Source of the DNA: Glossina fuscipes
Taxonomy: Eukaryota > Arthropoda > Insecta > Diptera > Glossinidae
NCBI RefSeq assembly: GCF_014805625.2
Contig: NW_023998414.1
Location: 30,794,988 to 30,858,987, forward strand
Direction of reading: 5' to 3'
Length of the DNA: 64,000 nucleotides
Numbering within the stretch: position 1 is the stretch's first letter; each line of letters opens with the position of its first letter. The notes under the pieces were generated by a model. The model was not told where the DNA came from. It saw nothing but the letters and a program-made list of their open reading frames with translations, and made no database searches. Of the stretch, positions 1 to 10,968 are shown piece by piece. The translations under genes were made by a program, and so were the position numbers.

Positions 1-527
1 GCAATGATTCATATGAATTAAGCAGTGTGCACATTAATGCGGACAGCAGTAACCATAACATAAATGCTTCAACTACCTCAATGCTTCCAATGCCTCAAAT
101 AAATGCATCATTAACAGCCACAGCGAGAACATCAACAAATGCTATTTTAAGAACTTCAAGTAGTAACGTTACAAGCAACAAAAACATCATCATTAGCGAC
201 ACTAGCAATAACAGAAGTAGTAATAATTTTAGCCTTACCACGACTACAACAACGCCATCTGAAGTGATTGAGCAAGAGTTTCGGGCATTTCAAAAAGTCA
301 ACCTCACCGTACGAACCCCACCTGGCCCTGTAACACAATTGTACTTTAAAGCCTCCACCATATTAGGTTTTCTGGTATGGCGTTTTAATAAAAGCGATTC
401 AGGTGGTTATCCGGTGCGTAGTTTCACCGCCGAATATCGTAATGTTTCATATAAAGAACCGCCATTTAATAACAGCTTTGAGCATCAATGGAGTCGTATG
501 GATCCCATTAATATAGCGCCAAATGTG
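1..527 (+). CDS. FnIII membrane protein, partial exon (stalk and first half of FnIII)
   Basis: The reading frame is open from base 3 to the 5' splice site GTAAGT at 528, so the exon starts to the left of the window. About the first 85 codons are rich in Ser, Thr and Asn and contain several N-X-S/T sequons, which suggests a glycosylated extracellular stalk. From about base 290 the sequence reads as the first half of a fibronectin type III domain: a PPGPV start, then a strand with VWRF, then GGYPVRSFTAEYR. The exon ends on a codon boundary (phase 0) after APNV. The domain is completed by the exon at 861. The GTG at 27 is not a start; the frame continues upstream. I do not recognise a specific family name. 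Confidence 0.85.
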
Positions 528-860
528 GTAAGTAATAATATCAAGACATTTTTCAGTTTCGTCATCGACATCTACCCACAATTTCACTATACACAGTCAC
601 TCAATTAAAGTGAATATAGAATACATTTGAAAAAAGAAAAAAAAAAACAAAAAACTAAAAATGTAGACAACCAGCAAAGCAAATTAATGAAATTAATTCA
701 ATTTTAATAGTAATTAACTTATTAAAAAAGCAGTTGATTATTATTTCTATTAATTATATTTTTTTGTAGTTGCATAAACCATTGTATTATCAAATATAGT
801 ATGACGAGTATGTTATTTAATTACTGTAATATAACGTTCATCTATTTTATTTATATAAAG
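528..860 (+). other. Short intron
   Basis: The intron is 333 bases, AT-rich, with a GTAAGT donor and a TATATAAAG acceptor. Joining 527 to 861 keeps phase 0 and reconstructs one continuous FnIII domain. Another acceptor-like TTTTTGTAG lies near 769, but using it would insert residues that do not fit the domain. Confidence 0.75.
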
Positions 861-990
861 CGACAAATGGAAGTGTATCGCTTGGAACCTAACACCACAT
901 ATGAATTTCGAATATGGGCTAATAATCAATTGGGCAGTGGTGAAGTGGTAACAACCAATGTAACCACTTTACCCGAAACGAAGGAAGAAG
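861..990 (+). CDS. FnIII membrane protein, exon 2 of window (second half of FnIII)
   Basis: The exon encodes about 43 residues, starting RQMEVYRLEPNTTYEFRIWA. It holds the classic FnIII F-strand signature (L-x-P-x-T-x-Y-x-F-R-I-W-A-x-N) and the G-strand ending VTTNVTTLP. The donor is GAAG|GTAAAT after phase 1, so its last G joins AT at 4787 to make an Asp codon. The ATG at 801 lies in the intron and is not a real start. The product is an extracellular, probably adhesion or receptor-like domain. Confidence 0.88.
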
Positions 991-1066
991 GTAAATAATA
1001 TTATGTTGTCAATGTGTTGAAAATGTCAGAAAGTATTAGTATTTCAATGCTTTTTTGTTTAGTTTT

Positions 1067-1068
<2 letters not shown>

Positions 1069-1111
<43 letters not shown>
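1069..1111. repeat. (TA)n microsatellite
   Basis: About 20 uninterrupted AT dinucleotides in an intron, followed by T-homopolymers to about 1215. Confidence 0.95.
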
Positions 1112-1116
<5 letters not shown>

Positions 1117-1614
1117 ATTTATAATTTAAGGTCTATCCTTATTTTTTTTATCTTTTTTTTTTTTTTCTCTCCAAACTAATTTTTTAATTTTTTTTTTTTT
1201 TTTTTTTTTTTTTTTCTAATACACAACAACTGAAGAGTAAACGAAAGTAAAAGTTGTACAAACTTTTTTATTTTAAATGCGAAGATTTCCTTGAATAGCA
1301 AAAACGCGAACAAGTTTAATAATAAATATAATGTGCCCTTTGAAATAAAAGTTTTTTTTTTTTTTTTTTTTTCCAAGTTTAGGTCAAGTGTTTTATTTAT
1401 ATAAATGTTATATAAAACGAAAGAAAACTATTCTCACTTAAAGAAAATACTGAGTGTAACGTAACAGTTTGTTATCAGTATCTACTCATACACGACGTTT
1501 ATATTTTAGTTCTTTTCACTAAAGAAGCATATCTCTTGACATAGTCAAATAAATGTTTTGTATTTTGCATAAAGACTCGAGACTGTACGGAGTGTTTGTT
1601 CTATATTATAATAA

Positions 1615-1646
<32 letters not shown>

Positions 1647-1720
1647 ATTATATATCCATCATGATATTTTATACTCTATTTGTGATATATATTTGTAAAA
1701 ATGTACAAATACAAATTAAA

Positions 1721-1756
1721 GATTCCCCAAAGTATATTTATTCTTGATCAGCGTAC
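1721..1756 (+). repeat. Fragment of dispersed repeat family 1
   Basis: It carries CCCCAAAGTATATTTATTC then TTGATCAGCGTAC, the same core seen at 18441-18577, 20698-20779 and 51127-51260 (CCCAnAAAGTATnTATATTCTTGATCAGC). It appears to be a remnant of the same family. Confidence 0.6.
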
Positions 1757-3225
1757 ACGATTGTACACGGTCGTGACAGCCTGTCGTTTCCGATGTTTTT
1801 TCTATTAAAATCGCGATCGCCACATCAAAATTGTGACATGGAATTTTTTTCCTAACCCTCATTAGAGTACAGCAGTTATGATATCCAGTCGTCAGTTTTC
1901 ATTTTAGCAACTTTTATTCCAATTTCTTGTCTTTTCGGAGTCTTTTCGGATAGTATAAAATTTTTATCTCAAACTTGTTGAACAATTTCAAAAATTTCAA
2001 ATTCAAATCTATACCCATTTTCGACAGTTGTTTCATTAGGCTCTAAAACATTGACCACTGACTGACTCGTGCTGAAGACAGCATTCTGGAAGAATAAATA
2101 TTTGTATTTGTTATTTTAACATTTCCGTAATTGACAATTACCTTAGTCTTTACCTTACCTCTAACAGAAAGTCCATATTATATTTGGAAATTTAGTGTCA
2201 ATCGTAAAGTGATGACTTCATGTCATTTCGATCATTTGTTCACACAGCTTGTAAAAGCCACGAGACAGAGGCTATCTTCATTTGTCGATTGAATTTAAAC
2301 ATACTGTTATGTTAATTGTTCTTCGTTAAGTTCGTAATAAAAAAACAATTTGTCCTCGGTTTCCGGATGATGGTGAATGTTTGTCGCGCTCGTTCATTGT
2401 GATGTAAAAATGTCACCGCGTCACTTAATTCGGAGTGCTAGCGAAATTGCATTAACCGAATTTTGAATAGCTGCTCCATCCATTGTATTCTCAAATGCCT
2501 GCGACGTGTGCACGCTAATCATTCTGTTGCAATGAGTTGTTGAAATTCGGAGCAAATGTATTACCTAAACTATACGCAGAATCTAATTAAAGAAAATTTT
2601 TGGATCTCGCCAATGATCTGCAAAAATGTAATCTTAAAAATTGAACGGTGACGTAAAGATAATCATACTAAATAGCTATTAATGAAACTCTTCTTATATT
2701 TTTACATTATTCATATATAATGCATACTTCGCGGTATTTACAAACCACATTTCATTTCCTACAGAAATTTAATTTCCTACAGTCTAGGATAGAATTTTTT
2801 CATAACTATATTCCTCGATAAATTTTGATCTAATCCCACTGTTTGATTGTTTATTCTGCCGTCTCTTTCAAACATGCTCTTCAGTACTAACCACGAATAG
2901 TTGACCGCAGTCGAATGATATCAATTGTCCTTTAAGATTACGATTTGGCATCATCGTTTGCCAAAATGTCGAATTAAATGAATTTGGTAAGATGTACGGT
3001 TGTTGATTATCTAAATACAATAAATTTGCTTGTTAACGAACGAGCCCTTGAAATAAAATGTTAATAGTGCTTTTGTTCAGAACCGTTGAAATTCAAGTTA
3101 CATTCTACGAAATATTTATTCGGCTTGAGCTTTTAATGCAATATATCGCAAACTATTTGCAAAAATATTCGTTTGGTCCGAAAGATATATGAGGAATATA
3201 AATTAATCGATATATTAGTGTGAAT

Positions 3226-4011
3226 GATGCTTGCATGCATTTTGATCATTTTATCACTTGAAAAAGGCGCTTATTGAGAAAAATTGATCCATTATATATT
3301 AATCAAAATATTTTTTATCATTTTGAAAACATGGCGATGCGTTATGATAGGAAAGATATTGGTTTGGCCATTTAAGCACTTTTTCAAAATGTCGAAATCA
3401 TGTGCCAGCCAAACTATGCTGCATTGATCTGAACAAGTAGCAATCAGAAAGCGCTATGCCTAGTAAGTACGCTGGGTGCGCTAGAACCATTCCATTGAAG
3501 CTGTAATAGTGTATCTTTGACTAGTCTTGCAACGTGTGGCTGAACGTTGTCATGCTAGAGGCTGATTTCGGCGTCTGTTAACCGCTATTGCTGGTCATTC
3601 AATTTGTTTAATTGAAGTCGTTATATATCTGCGGTGAGAGTATCATTCGGTTTTAGTAGCTCGTAAAACACTACGCTCACTGGTTCCATCATAAGCACAG
3701 AAAAAGTTTATTGTCATGAATATTCCGTTTCGGTGTCGATGGGGATGGCTCGCCTGCACTAACCCATGATCTTTCATACTTGAAATTGTCGTAGTAGATG
3801 CACGTTTCGTCGCCAGTCGCAATACGGCAGAGGAAACTCGTCTTCTTTGTGCGTTTCACTTAATTCGTATGGTAGCCATTTACCCTCTTTTTGGATCTTT
3901 CCCATCGCATGTAAACGTTTGGAAACAGTTGATTGTTCAACTGTTTTGAACGGACAATTGGGATATAAATTTTTAAAGTTATCGCTGATCAAAATATATG
4001 CAAGCATCCAT
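3226..4011 (-). mobile_element. Decayed, internally deleted mariner transposase copy
   Basis: Read on the - strand, 3774-3940 gives STVSKRLHAMGKIQKEGKW, a hallmark of mariner transposases. After a frameshift near 3860 it continues as RIATGDE (first catalytic Asp), YYDNFK and GEPSPSTPKRNIHDNK. Further on come HDNVQPHVARLVKDTL (second catalytic Asp) and then HPAYLLGIALSDCYLFRSMQ, where the expected third catalytic Asp of SPD is replaced by Gly. There are several stop codons. The N-terminal DNA-binding part is missing. Similar motifs containing GATGCTTGCAT lie in inverted orientation at both ends (3226-3248 and 3982-4011) and may be the terminal repeats. The copy is non-functional. Confidence 0.85.
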
Positions 4012-4063
4012 TATTATCAGTAACATCCCACTCTTACTTCTTTGCAGCATTCCATTTCGTTAA

Positions 4064-4100
<37 letters not shown>

Positions 4101-4786
4101 AATATTTGTAAATTATGTAGAGGCCTATACCAATTGATGATTCAATATCAAATTTAGTCACAGCATGCCCCCAATAGAAAGAAGGCATTGTATCTTAATG
4201 CTTGCAACTATATGAATTCGGACAATATACTGACAGGTAAAAGAGGACTACAGGTTGAAAAGTTAAATAAACTCCATCTTAAGAATGTAAGAAATACGCA
4301 TCGATGTCCTTGACGGGTATTACGCGTATTACGAACAAAATAACTAAACTGTCCTTTGGCAAGATATAGGTTTCTTTGTTCTTTTTTTCTTTACTGATTA
4401 AAAAGATTTCTTATATTCATTTAATGTTATACTAAGTTTGCAATGGATATATTTGTGACGTTTAAATGTTTAGCAAAATTAGTAAAATAAATGAGTAAAA
4501 TTTACAAAATCCTTTTTACAATAACTCACTCATGTTAAACACTTTTTCGATGTATTGGATGAATGTTTTAAATAAAAAAAAAAAAAATAAATAATTTAAA
4601 AAAATGGTTTACTCCTTCTCCGTATACTCCTTAAATTTTCTTCTTATACTTTTCTCCATTTATTTTAACATAAATAAAAGTGATTTTTTTTTTTATTTTT
4701 TATTTCTCATTTAACTACTTTCTATCTATCTAAAGGCGTATCTTATTATCATTGTTATTATATTATTGTGTTTCTATTTAATCTAG

Positions 4787-4936
4787 ATTTAATACGCCTT
4801 ATACAACCTGATTTAGATAATTTTGATCCACGTATTTGGATAGTTGCTGTCAGTATAGTACTTGGAACCTGTGTGATATTAGCTATTGGATTATGTATAG
4901 TTCTATCGAAAGAGTGCTATCAATCATCGCAAGCGG
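4787..4936 (+). CDS. FnIII membrane protein, transmembrane exon
   Basis: With the G from the previous exon this reads DLIRLIQPDLDNFDPR and then a hydrophobic helix of about 24 residues (IWIVAVSIVLGTCVILAIGL and on), followed by SKECYQSSQA. The helix and its basic/Cys-containing inner edge fit a type I single-pass membrane protein whose FnIII domain is extracellular. The acceptor is AATCTAG before 4787 and the donor is AAGCGG|GTACTG; entry and exit are both phase 1. The ATG at 4768 precedes the acceptor and is not a start. Confidence 0.85.
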
Positions 4937-5049
4937 GTACTGAGCTTAATACTAGTACTAATACAACCATACCTTCACCTATTACCACAAACAACACAAC
5001 TACTGTTATTACAATACTATTACTACTAATGTTACTAGTGCTATACTAA
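4937..5049 (+). other. Possible alternative end by reading through the donor at 4937
   Basis: If the GTACTG donor is not used, the frame stays open for 37 more codons to TAA at 5047-5049. This adds a Thr/Asn-rich stretch and then a very hydrophobic C-terminus ending ITILLLLMLLVLY. It is probably just retained intron, since the downstream exon at 10195 fits in phase. It could also be a shorter isoform with a second membrane segment. Confidence 0.25.
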
Positions 5050-8000
5050 TAACACTAATTAAAAACGTTAAATTATAATCGTCGTATGTTGTTGTGTGGA
5101 TGTTGTTGATGCATAAAATTATTATTATTATTATATTTCAATGTTATTATTTTGCTGAATTTAGTTCCGTTTTAACATGTCAAAGCATTTTAAATTAAAC
5201 ATAGATTAATATTTTCATTTTAATTAATTATGAATTCGTTATATAAGAAGAGCTTATATGAATCTTATGTTACCCAAGCTTTTAGGATATGATGTGTTGT
5301 AGTGCGTGTGTTACTTTTGAAGATATTTTTTTTTTTTTTTTTTTTTTTTTTCTGTTAATGTTTTACACACATTTTTTGTTATTGATAAATTATATATCGT
5401 TAGCATTATAACTTAATATATTTACATACACATACACCCACTTACATAATAGTTAACAACAATTATTTGTGTTCTTCAACGTGTACATATAAAACAATAG
5501 TAAATAGATGCTTTTTTAAAATCTACATTTAATTACAGGTTTCGCCCAAACAATTAGATATATAAGATATATATATTTATATATAAAAAAAAAAAAAACA
5601 AACAAACAAGAAATTTTTTTTCTCAAATTATTTAATTTAATATTTGCAAAAATGATTCACATAGCAAAGCCAAATAAGGAAAATGAATCAATGAAGACAA
5701 TCAATTATTAAATCTTAAAATATATTATCGCAGCACTTTTAAAGCAATTTATTTAATAATAAACTGAGAAATTCTCTTTTAACTTAATAGATGCTAGTAC
5801 GTGTCGCCTAAGTAAGATGACGTTCAAAAAAAGGGAGAAAGAACAAGTCTCGAAGATTTTGATCAGAGTAACAGATAAAGTAATAAAACTAATACCTCTT
5901 GATTATTCAAATCGTGACCATCCATTCTCCGTGTCCATTAATGAAGAAGAAATTTTGCTTCTCGTACACACACACATACACACACATACGCACACACAAA
6001 TAAAAATTCAATATATTTTAATAATCAAATAAAATTCAAGGATTTTTGACTTTTACATCGAACAAGTTAACACATTATAGTCGGTTAAGGCCGACCATTA
6101 AATGCCCTAAACCACTTAATACAATTAATACATTCTTTTATTCACCTCACATTATTGCCATGCACACGCTTACTATTCGTAAGACAACTGACGGTTACTT
6201 CGATGGATGGCACAACATCTCAACCAAATTTAGTACAAATGAACCGATTCAATATTTATTATCTTTCATCTCTTTGAGTCATAAAATAATGAAAAGTAGA
6301 TCCTCCTCCGAAAAATAGACTTATGTGATCCAAGTTTCGTGCGGTAAATTTCTATTTGAAATCAGTGTTTTGCATCAAATTCCATTATAAAATATTATAA
6401 AATTGTTGCAGCAAAACTTGCATGTGAAAGGATTCAAAAAATGTTCGCATTCCATCCAAATTTTTCACATTCATTCCGAATATACGAAAATATGACTTTA
6501 CAATGATTTTTACCGGAATATATAAAAAATTTCCAATTTTTTTTAATGTAATAATTTTTTGAAGTAAAGCCCTAAACAGAGTCCGATGGCTTGACGATGC
6601 GTCAGATTTAGTGAATATATTGAAAAAACTTCGATTTGTAAATTCAAAATACGAATATATGGATTGGCATAAGACAGGCAGAGAAGCTCGGAATAGTAAA
6701 AGGTGGGCCTACTTCGAGTTCTTTATAGTGTTGCGTACATCCCTTCAAACTTGATATATCCTTTGTACAAGTGGTATGGGGTATTGAATTTGGATTGATA
6801 TGATGCTTGACCTTCGGATAGAGCAAAGATTCATCCACTCGATACGTTATTCTTACGCTGTATCTTACACATCGTATATCGTATACATTTTAAATCATTT
6901 TTTTAATACAAATTGGTAGCAATTTTTATCTCTTTTATATTATATATATAATATATGACTGAACTTGAAAAGACGATTGTCTTCAAAAATTGAGGGAAAA
7001 GAGGGAATTCGTCGACGCATCTTTGGAGGAATTTTCTGCGATTTGCAAAATCAATCTGAACTAGTTGAAAATGAGAAGAGAAATTTTGAGAGGAAATTTA
7101 TCCTTTTAGATAGTATTCTTGGGCAATAGTCGTTATATTAGAGAAAATCAAACCTTCTGACTAGGGGACAATACGAAAACTACACCGTTATTCGCGTTCT
7201 CCGGATGTCCGTTTTGCTTTTCAAATATATATTGACAATCGGTGAAACTTCATGAAGCCCCTATAACGATTCGATTATATTTTTAATCACCTATGTATCC
7301 ATTTCCATCCACACTGCGATCGATTGTTGTTGAAAAATGTTCTGCATTAGTGATTCCAGACTAATTTTGAAATTGGCCACTTAAATTAGTTCGCCAATTT
7401 AATTTAATCGCCGAAAATTCCTAAAGGGACTACAATTTCAAAAGGTCGTCATAGCTTTAGAATTTACAATACCTATCGAGAACATTCGATATGTCCGTCT
7501 CTTTCAGTATCATTAATTATTGTCATTGTTTATCTAGTGAGGGAATAAAAGTGCCTGACAGCTCTTCCAAAAAGCTGAACTCTAGAAAATGACGACAGCA
7601 TTAAGACAGCCGAACGATTGTCTCTACTCGAATTCGAAATTTTGTACACATAGAAAAACTTATCGGGAAAGGTAATTGAAGTGCAAGTGAATTGCAATGC
7701 ATTGTAACTGATTTTCTGGAACACTTCTCTTACAACAATCAGTTACTTGGGATTCAAGACGGAAATAACTTTCGCATGCTAAGATGCATAAAATTGTATG
7801 CTACTCACCTTTGCGCTTTTCCAGTAATACATATATTTTTTAATTAGGCCAGCTACTGAGCGGATATCTCCTAAGCACAAGTACGGTGATGGTCAACAAG
7901 AATTATCGGTAAGGTCGGGCAACAGGGAATACAGGGAATTACGTTCGAGTTTACAGTAGGCACACTTGGGAAAGGCGAAAAATTGTTTCCGGTAAATAGT

Positions 8001-8076
8001 TGAAAAGCGTAAAAGTCACATGAATTAGGAGCCAATTGAATATTTTTTGTCGAAGCGCCGTAACACGAAATGTGAA

Positions 8077-8318
8077 TTTTCCCATCTTTTATACCCATCA
8101 CCGAAAGATTTCAAAATGTTTGCAACGCTCCACAAAAAATTGTGAATACTGTTGCATTCCGTGTTCCCTGTTTTTTGCGCGATATCCATAAAGTAAAACG
8201 CCTACATGGTATACATTTCTTTTTCACTTTTATTCCGAAATAAACAAATCTCAGTCGAGATCATCCAGTATTATATCTTTTTTAAGATGACAGTGATGGG
8301 TATATGAGATTCGGTAAC
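8077..8318. mobile_element. Short MITE-like element with CCCATCAC ends
   Basis: The left end reads CTTTTATACCCATCACCGAA (from 8083). The right end, reverse-complemented, reads CGAATCTCATATACCCATCAC (from about 8313). These form an imperfect inverted terminal repeat around about 200 bases without coding potential. The same ends bound the longer element at 51121-51925, so the two belong to one family. Confidence 0.55.
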
Positions 8319-8390
8319 GACAGAATATAAATTCCTTACTTGTTTTAAATACAAGCAAAGGTTTTTTCTTCTTTTTTAGAGGCAAAATTC

Positions 8391-8391
8391 G

Positions 8392-8436
<45 letters not shown>

Positions 8437-8461
8437 TCCCTCTCTCTCTCTCTCTCTTTCT
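8391..8461. repeat. (TC)n microsatellite
   Basis: Nearly pure CT dinucleotides with two CCCT interruptions. Confidence 0.95.
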
Positions 8462-9878
8462 CTTTTAGTGATGAAATCGTTTTGTTTTTTCTTTTGAAAG
8501 GCAACGACCTAAATATTGAAATGAAGCCGCATTTTTCTCATAAATTAGCGCGAATAAAGGAATTAACTTCGCTGAAAATATAGCTGTCCGCAATCTATCC
8601 GTCCATATTGAAACTGCGATTATGATTCCAAAAGTTTCTCTAAAAGAATAAACTTTGTTCCACAGTACTTGTTATCACACTCACCAAGTAAGTTTTAAAA
8701 ATCGTGCAAACACAATTCATTACTATCCGTACACTCCCTATATCCTTAATCGAATTGGAAGGTTTGGCTCACTGATAATCTACCAACGAATATATATGTA
8801 ACGGAGTATGTAAAGTTAATTTTTAATTTATCTACAATTACCTCGAAAAAATGTTACCTCATTGTATAAACATATATTATTTGAAATATATAGGAAATAC
8901 GATATTCACGACAAGAATATTGAGCAAGAGTGAATAAATCTTCGCTCCATTCTATCATAAAATATTGTAAACTAATGGTAATGAAAGGTATTAAGGGATT
9001 CGGCCCAAGCTAAATAAAAATCATTTTGTGATCTTTAATTATTAATTGACATTATCGGAACCTTAGGGATGCTTCGTATTTGAAATAAGTGCAAAATTTG
9101 CAAAGGTTTTTCAAATTTACAGTTAGTTTATTTATTAATAATTAGCATAAAACACACAACGCTTTTTGCACCTTGCTTTAATTAAATATAAAATTTAATT
9201 AATTAAATACTTGTACATAAATATTAAATATTATTAAATACTTGTACATAAATTTATATGAATTAAATTTAATGTTATTGCAGAAATGTGTGTGTATCTT
9301 TACACACATCTATACATATGCGCTTTATTTTTTCTTGTGCTTTTTCTTGCGTTTTGTTCGTTTCAGAAACTTTTTCCGTTTTTTTCCGTTTCTTTTTTTT
9401 TTTTTATTTTTATTTTTTTGTTCGCTTATAATATAAATAAAAGCAAAAAATAAATAAATATATGTATGTATATACGTGAAAGTTTCTCCTTTGGCTTAAT
9501 TTTGAAAAGATAATTTAAAAAGTTCGTAAATACGGAACGCGCAGAGAATTAAGAGGAGACCGAATTGTGATCAAACTTTAAGGCTGTAAGAAGCTATTGT
9601 CTTAATATGAACATAACGTGTGTTCGTTATAAAAGCTTCTTAGTGATATGGTCTCTACTTCTTAGGTTCTCTGCTTGTGCTTGTTTATATGTAGATATAT
9701 GTATATATATATAGATATTCGTATATATATATATATATATATACATATATACATATATACATATAGTGATATGTATGTATATACATAAAAGTCGTTACTA
9801 ATTGCTTTTTTTTTTGTCTGTTCTCTAACTAATTTCTTTCTTTTTCATATATTTCTTCTCTTTTCTTTTACTTTCTCA

Positions 9879-9910
<32 letters not shown>

Positions 9911-10194
9911 TTTCCACTATCTGTTCTTCTTCTCTTTTTCTGCTTAACGTTTTACAACTGAAATGTGTTTATGGCCGATTGCATTAAATATATCGAATTA
10001 TTTGTGTATTTAACGCTTATCAATGTATTGTCTGTTTTCTTTTTATTCTTCTTTCTCTTCTTCTTCTTCTTCTTCTCCATCTTGTTCTTGTTCTTGTTCT
10101 TCTTCGAAATTCATTTTGATATTTTTTCGCAAAAATAAATACAAATACCATCCATTATTTATCATTTTTAATGCATGATTATATGTCTACATAG

Positions 10195-10427
10195 AATATG
10201 AAGATGGCTGGGATAGCATTGAGCTGATACCAAACATAATTCTTAATCCGGGCTTTTGCGAGGCAGATAATCAACGCGAGGCACCATTTACGCGTACAAT
10301 TATATTCGGTGAAGATGACGATAGCGATGATAGCTGCGAATCGGAATCGGATCATGAGCCGCGTATGGAAAAATTCAAACGGAAATTATCAGTATTTTTT
10401 ACAGATCCCACCATCAAACGTATTTGA
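10195..10427 (+). CDS. FnIII membrane protein, terminal coding exon (acidic cytoplasmic tail)
   Basis: Joined in phase 1, it reads EYEDGWDSIELIPNIILNPG, then FCEADNQREAPFTRTIIFGE, then the acidic cluster DDDSDDSCESESDHEP and MEKFKRKLSVFFTDPTIKRI followed by TGA at 10425-10427. The tail is about 77 residues. The sequence is of high complexity within AT-rich surroundings and has codon-like composition, which supports a real exon. The cluster of acidic and Ser residues suggests casein-kinase-2-type phosphorylation. I do not recognise a named domain. The gene converges on Shaker. Confidence 0.85.
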
Positions 10428-10559
10428 GAGTACAAAATGCCAGTGGAAACAAAATTGAAATTTTGCTTAATTAAATGGTTGCTTTTTGACGAAACACTTC
10501 TAATAAATTCATAGTTTTGAATTTCTATAAAAAGAGATATGTATAAATCATATACGTAT

Positions 10560-10662
10560 ACAGATACATACATACATACATACATATATATACACATACA
10601 CACACATACACACACATAGGCACACATACACACACATACACACACATACACACACATACATA
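10560..10662. repeat. (ACAT)n/(CACA)n microsatellite
   Basis: Alternating ACATAC and CACACATA units inside the inferred 3' UTR. Confidence 0.9.
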
Positions 10663-10785
10663 AATAAAACCACAATAAATTCTCACCTGAAAAAGAGGAA
10701 GTTAAATAAATTCTAATGCAAATTGTGCTTATGGTTAAAATTAATTCAATATAAGAAAATAATGCGAAAAAGTAATTTATTCAAT

Positions 10786-10791
10786 AATAAA
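10786..10791 (+). terminator. Candidate polyadenylation signal AATAAA
   Basis: This is the last of three AATAAA hexamers within 370 bases of the stop codon. The genomic A-run that follows at 10804 could also be an internal-priming artefact in cDNA data. Confidence 0.4.
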
Positions 10792-10968
10792 GAAAAAATT
10801 GTTAAAAAAAAAAAAAAAAAACAAAAATAATAATAAAATAAAACTACGAGCTTTTGTTAAAATTATATTATTATTATATACATAAGTGTAAACGATTAGT
10901 TATTATAAATTAGTAAGCTCTGCATTTAATTAAACTTTAAAAATTTTAATTTGAGATCAATTAACCTC

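Larger units (their letters stand above)
991..4786 (+). other. Intron of FnIII membrane gene, repeat-filled
   Basis: The intron is 3.8 kb. It holds a (TA)n tract at 1069-1111, T- and A-homopolymers (near 1190, 1355, 1620 and 4064-4097), a fragment of dispersed repeat family 1 at 1721-1756, and a decayed mariner copy at 3226-4011. No other exon is seen in either strand. The acceptor is ATCTAG at 4781-4786. Confidence 0.7.
4937..10194 (+). other. Intron of FnIII membrane gene
   Basis: The intron is 5.3 kb. It contains T/A homopolymers, a CA-rich tract at 5967-5999, a short inverted-repeat element at 8077-8318, a (TC)n tract at 8391-8461 and TA/TACA-rich sequence at 9680-9910. I see no exon in it. 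The ORFs at 6046, 6644, 7530 and 7871 show no recognisable domain. The acceptor is TCTACATAG at 10194. Confidence 0.65.
10428..10800 (+). other. Probable 3' UTR of the FnIII membrane gene
   Basis: After the TGA the sequence is AT-rich, with an ACAT/CACA repeat (10560-10660) and three AATAAA signals at 10663, 10674 and 10786. A genomic A-run starts at 10804. Confidence 0.55.

Noticed and set aside
801..860. ATG at 801 as a start of a small protein
   Set aside because: Intronic; the FnIII strand begins exactly after the acceptor at 860.
4768..4786. ATG upstream of the membrane exon as a start codon
   Set aside because: It lies before the ATCTAG acceptor; the exon joins in phase with 861-990.
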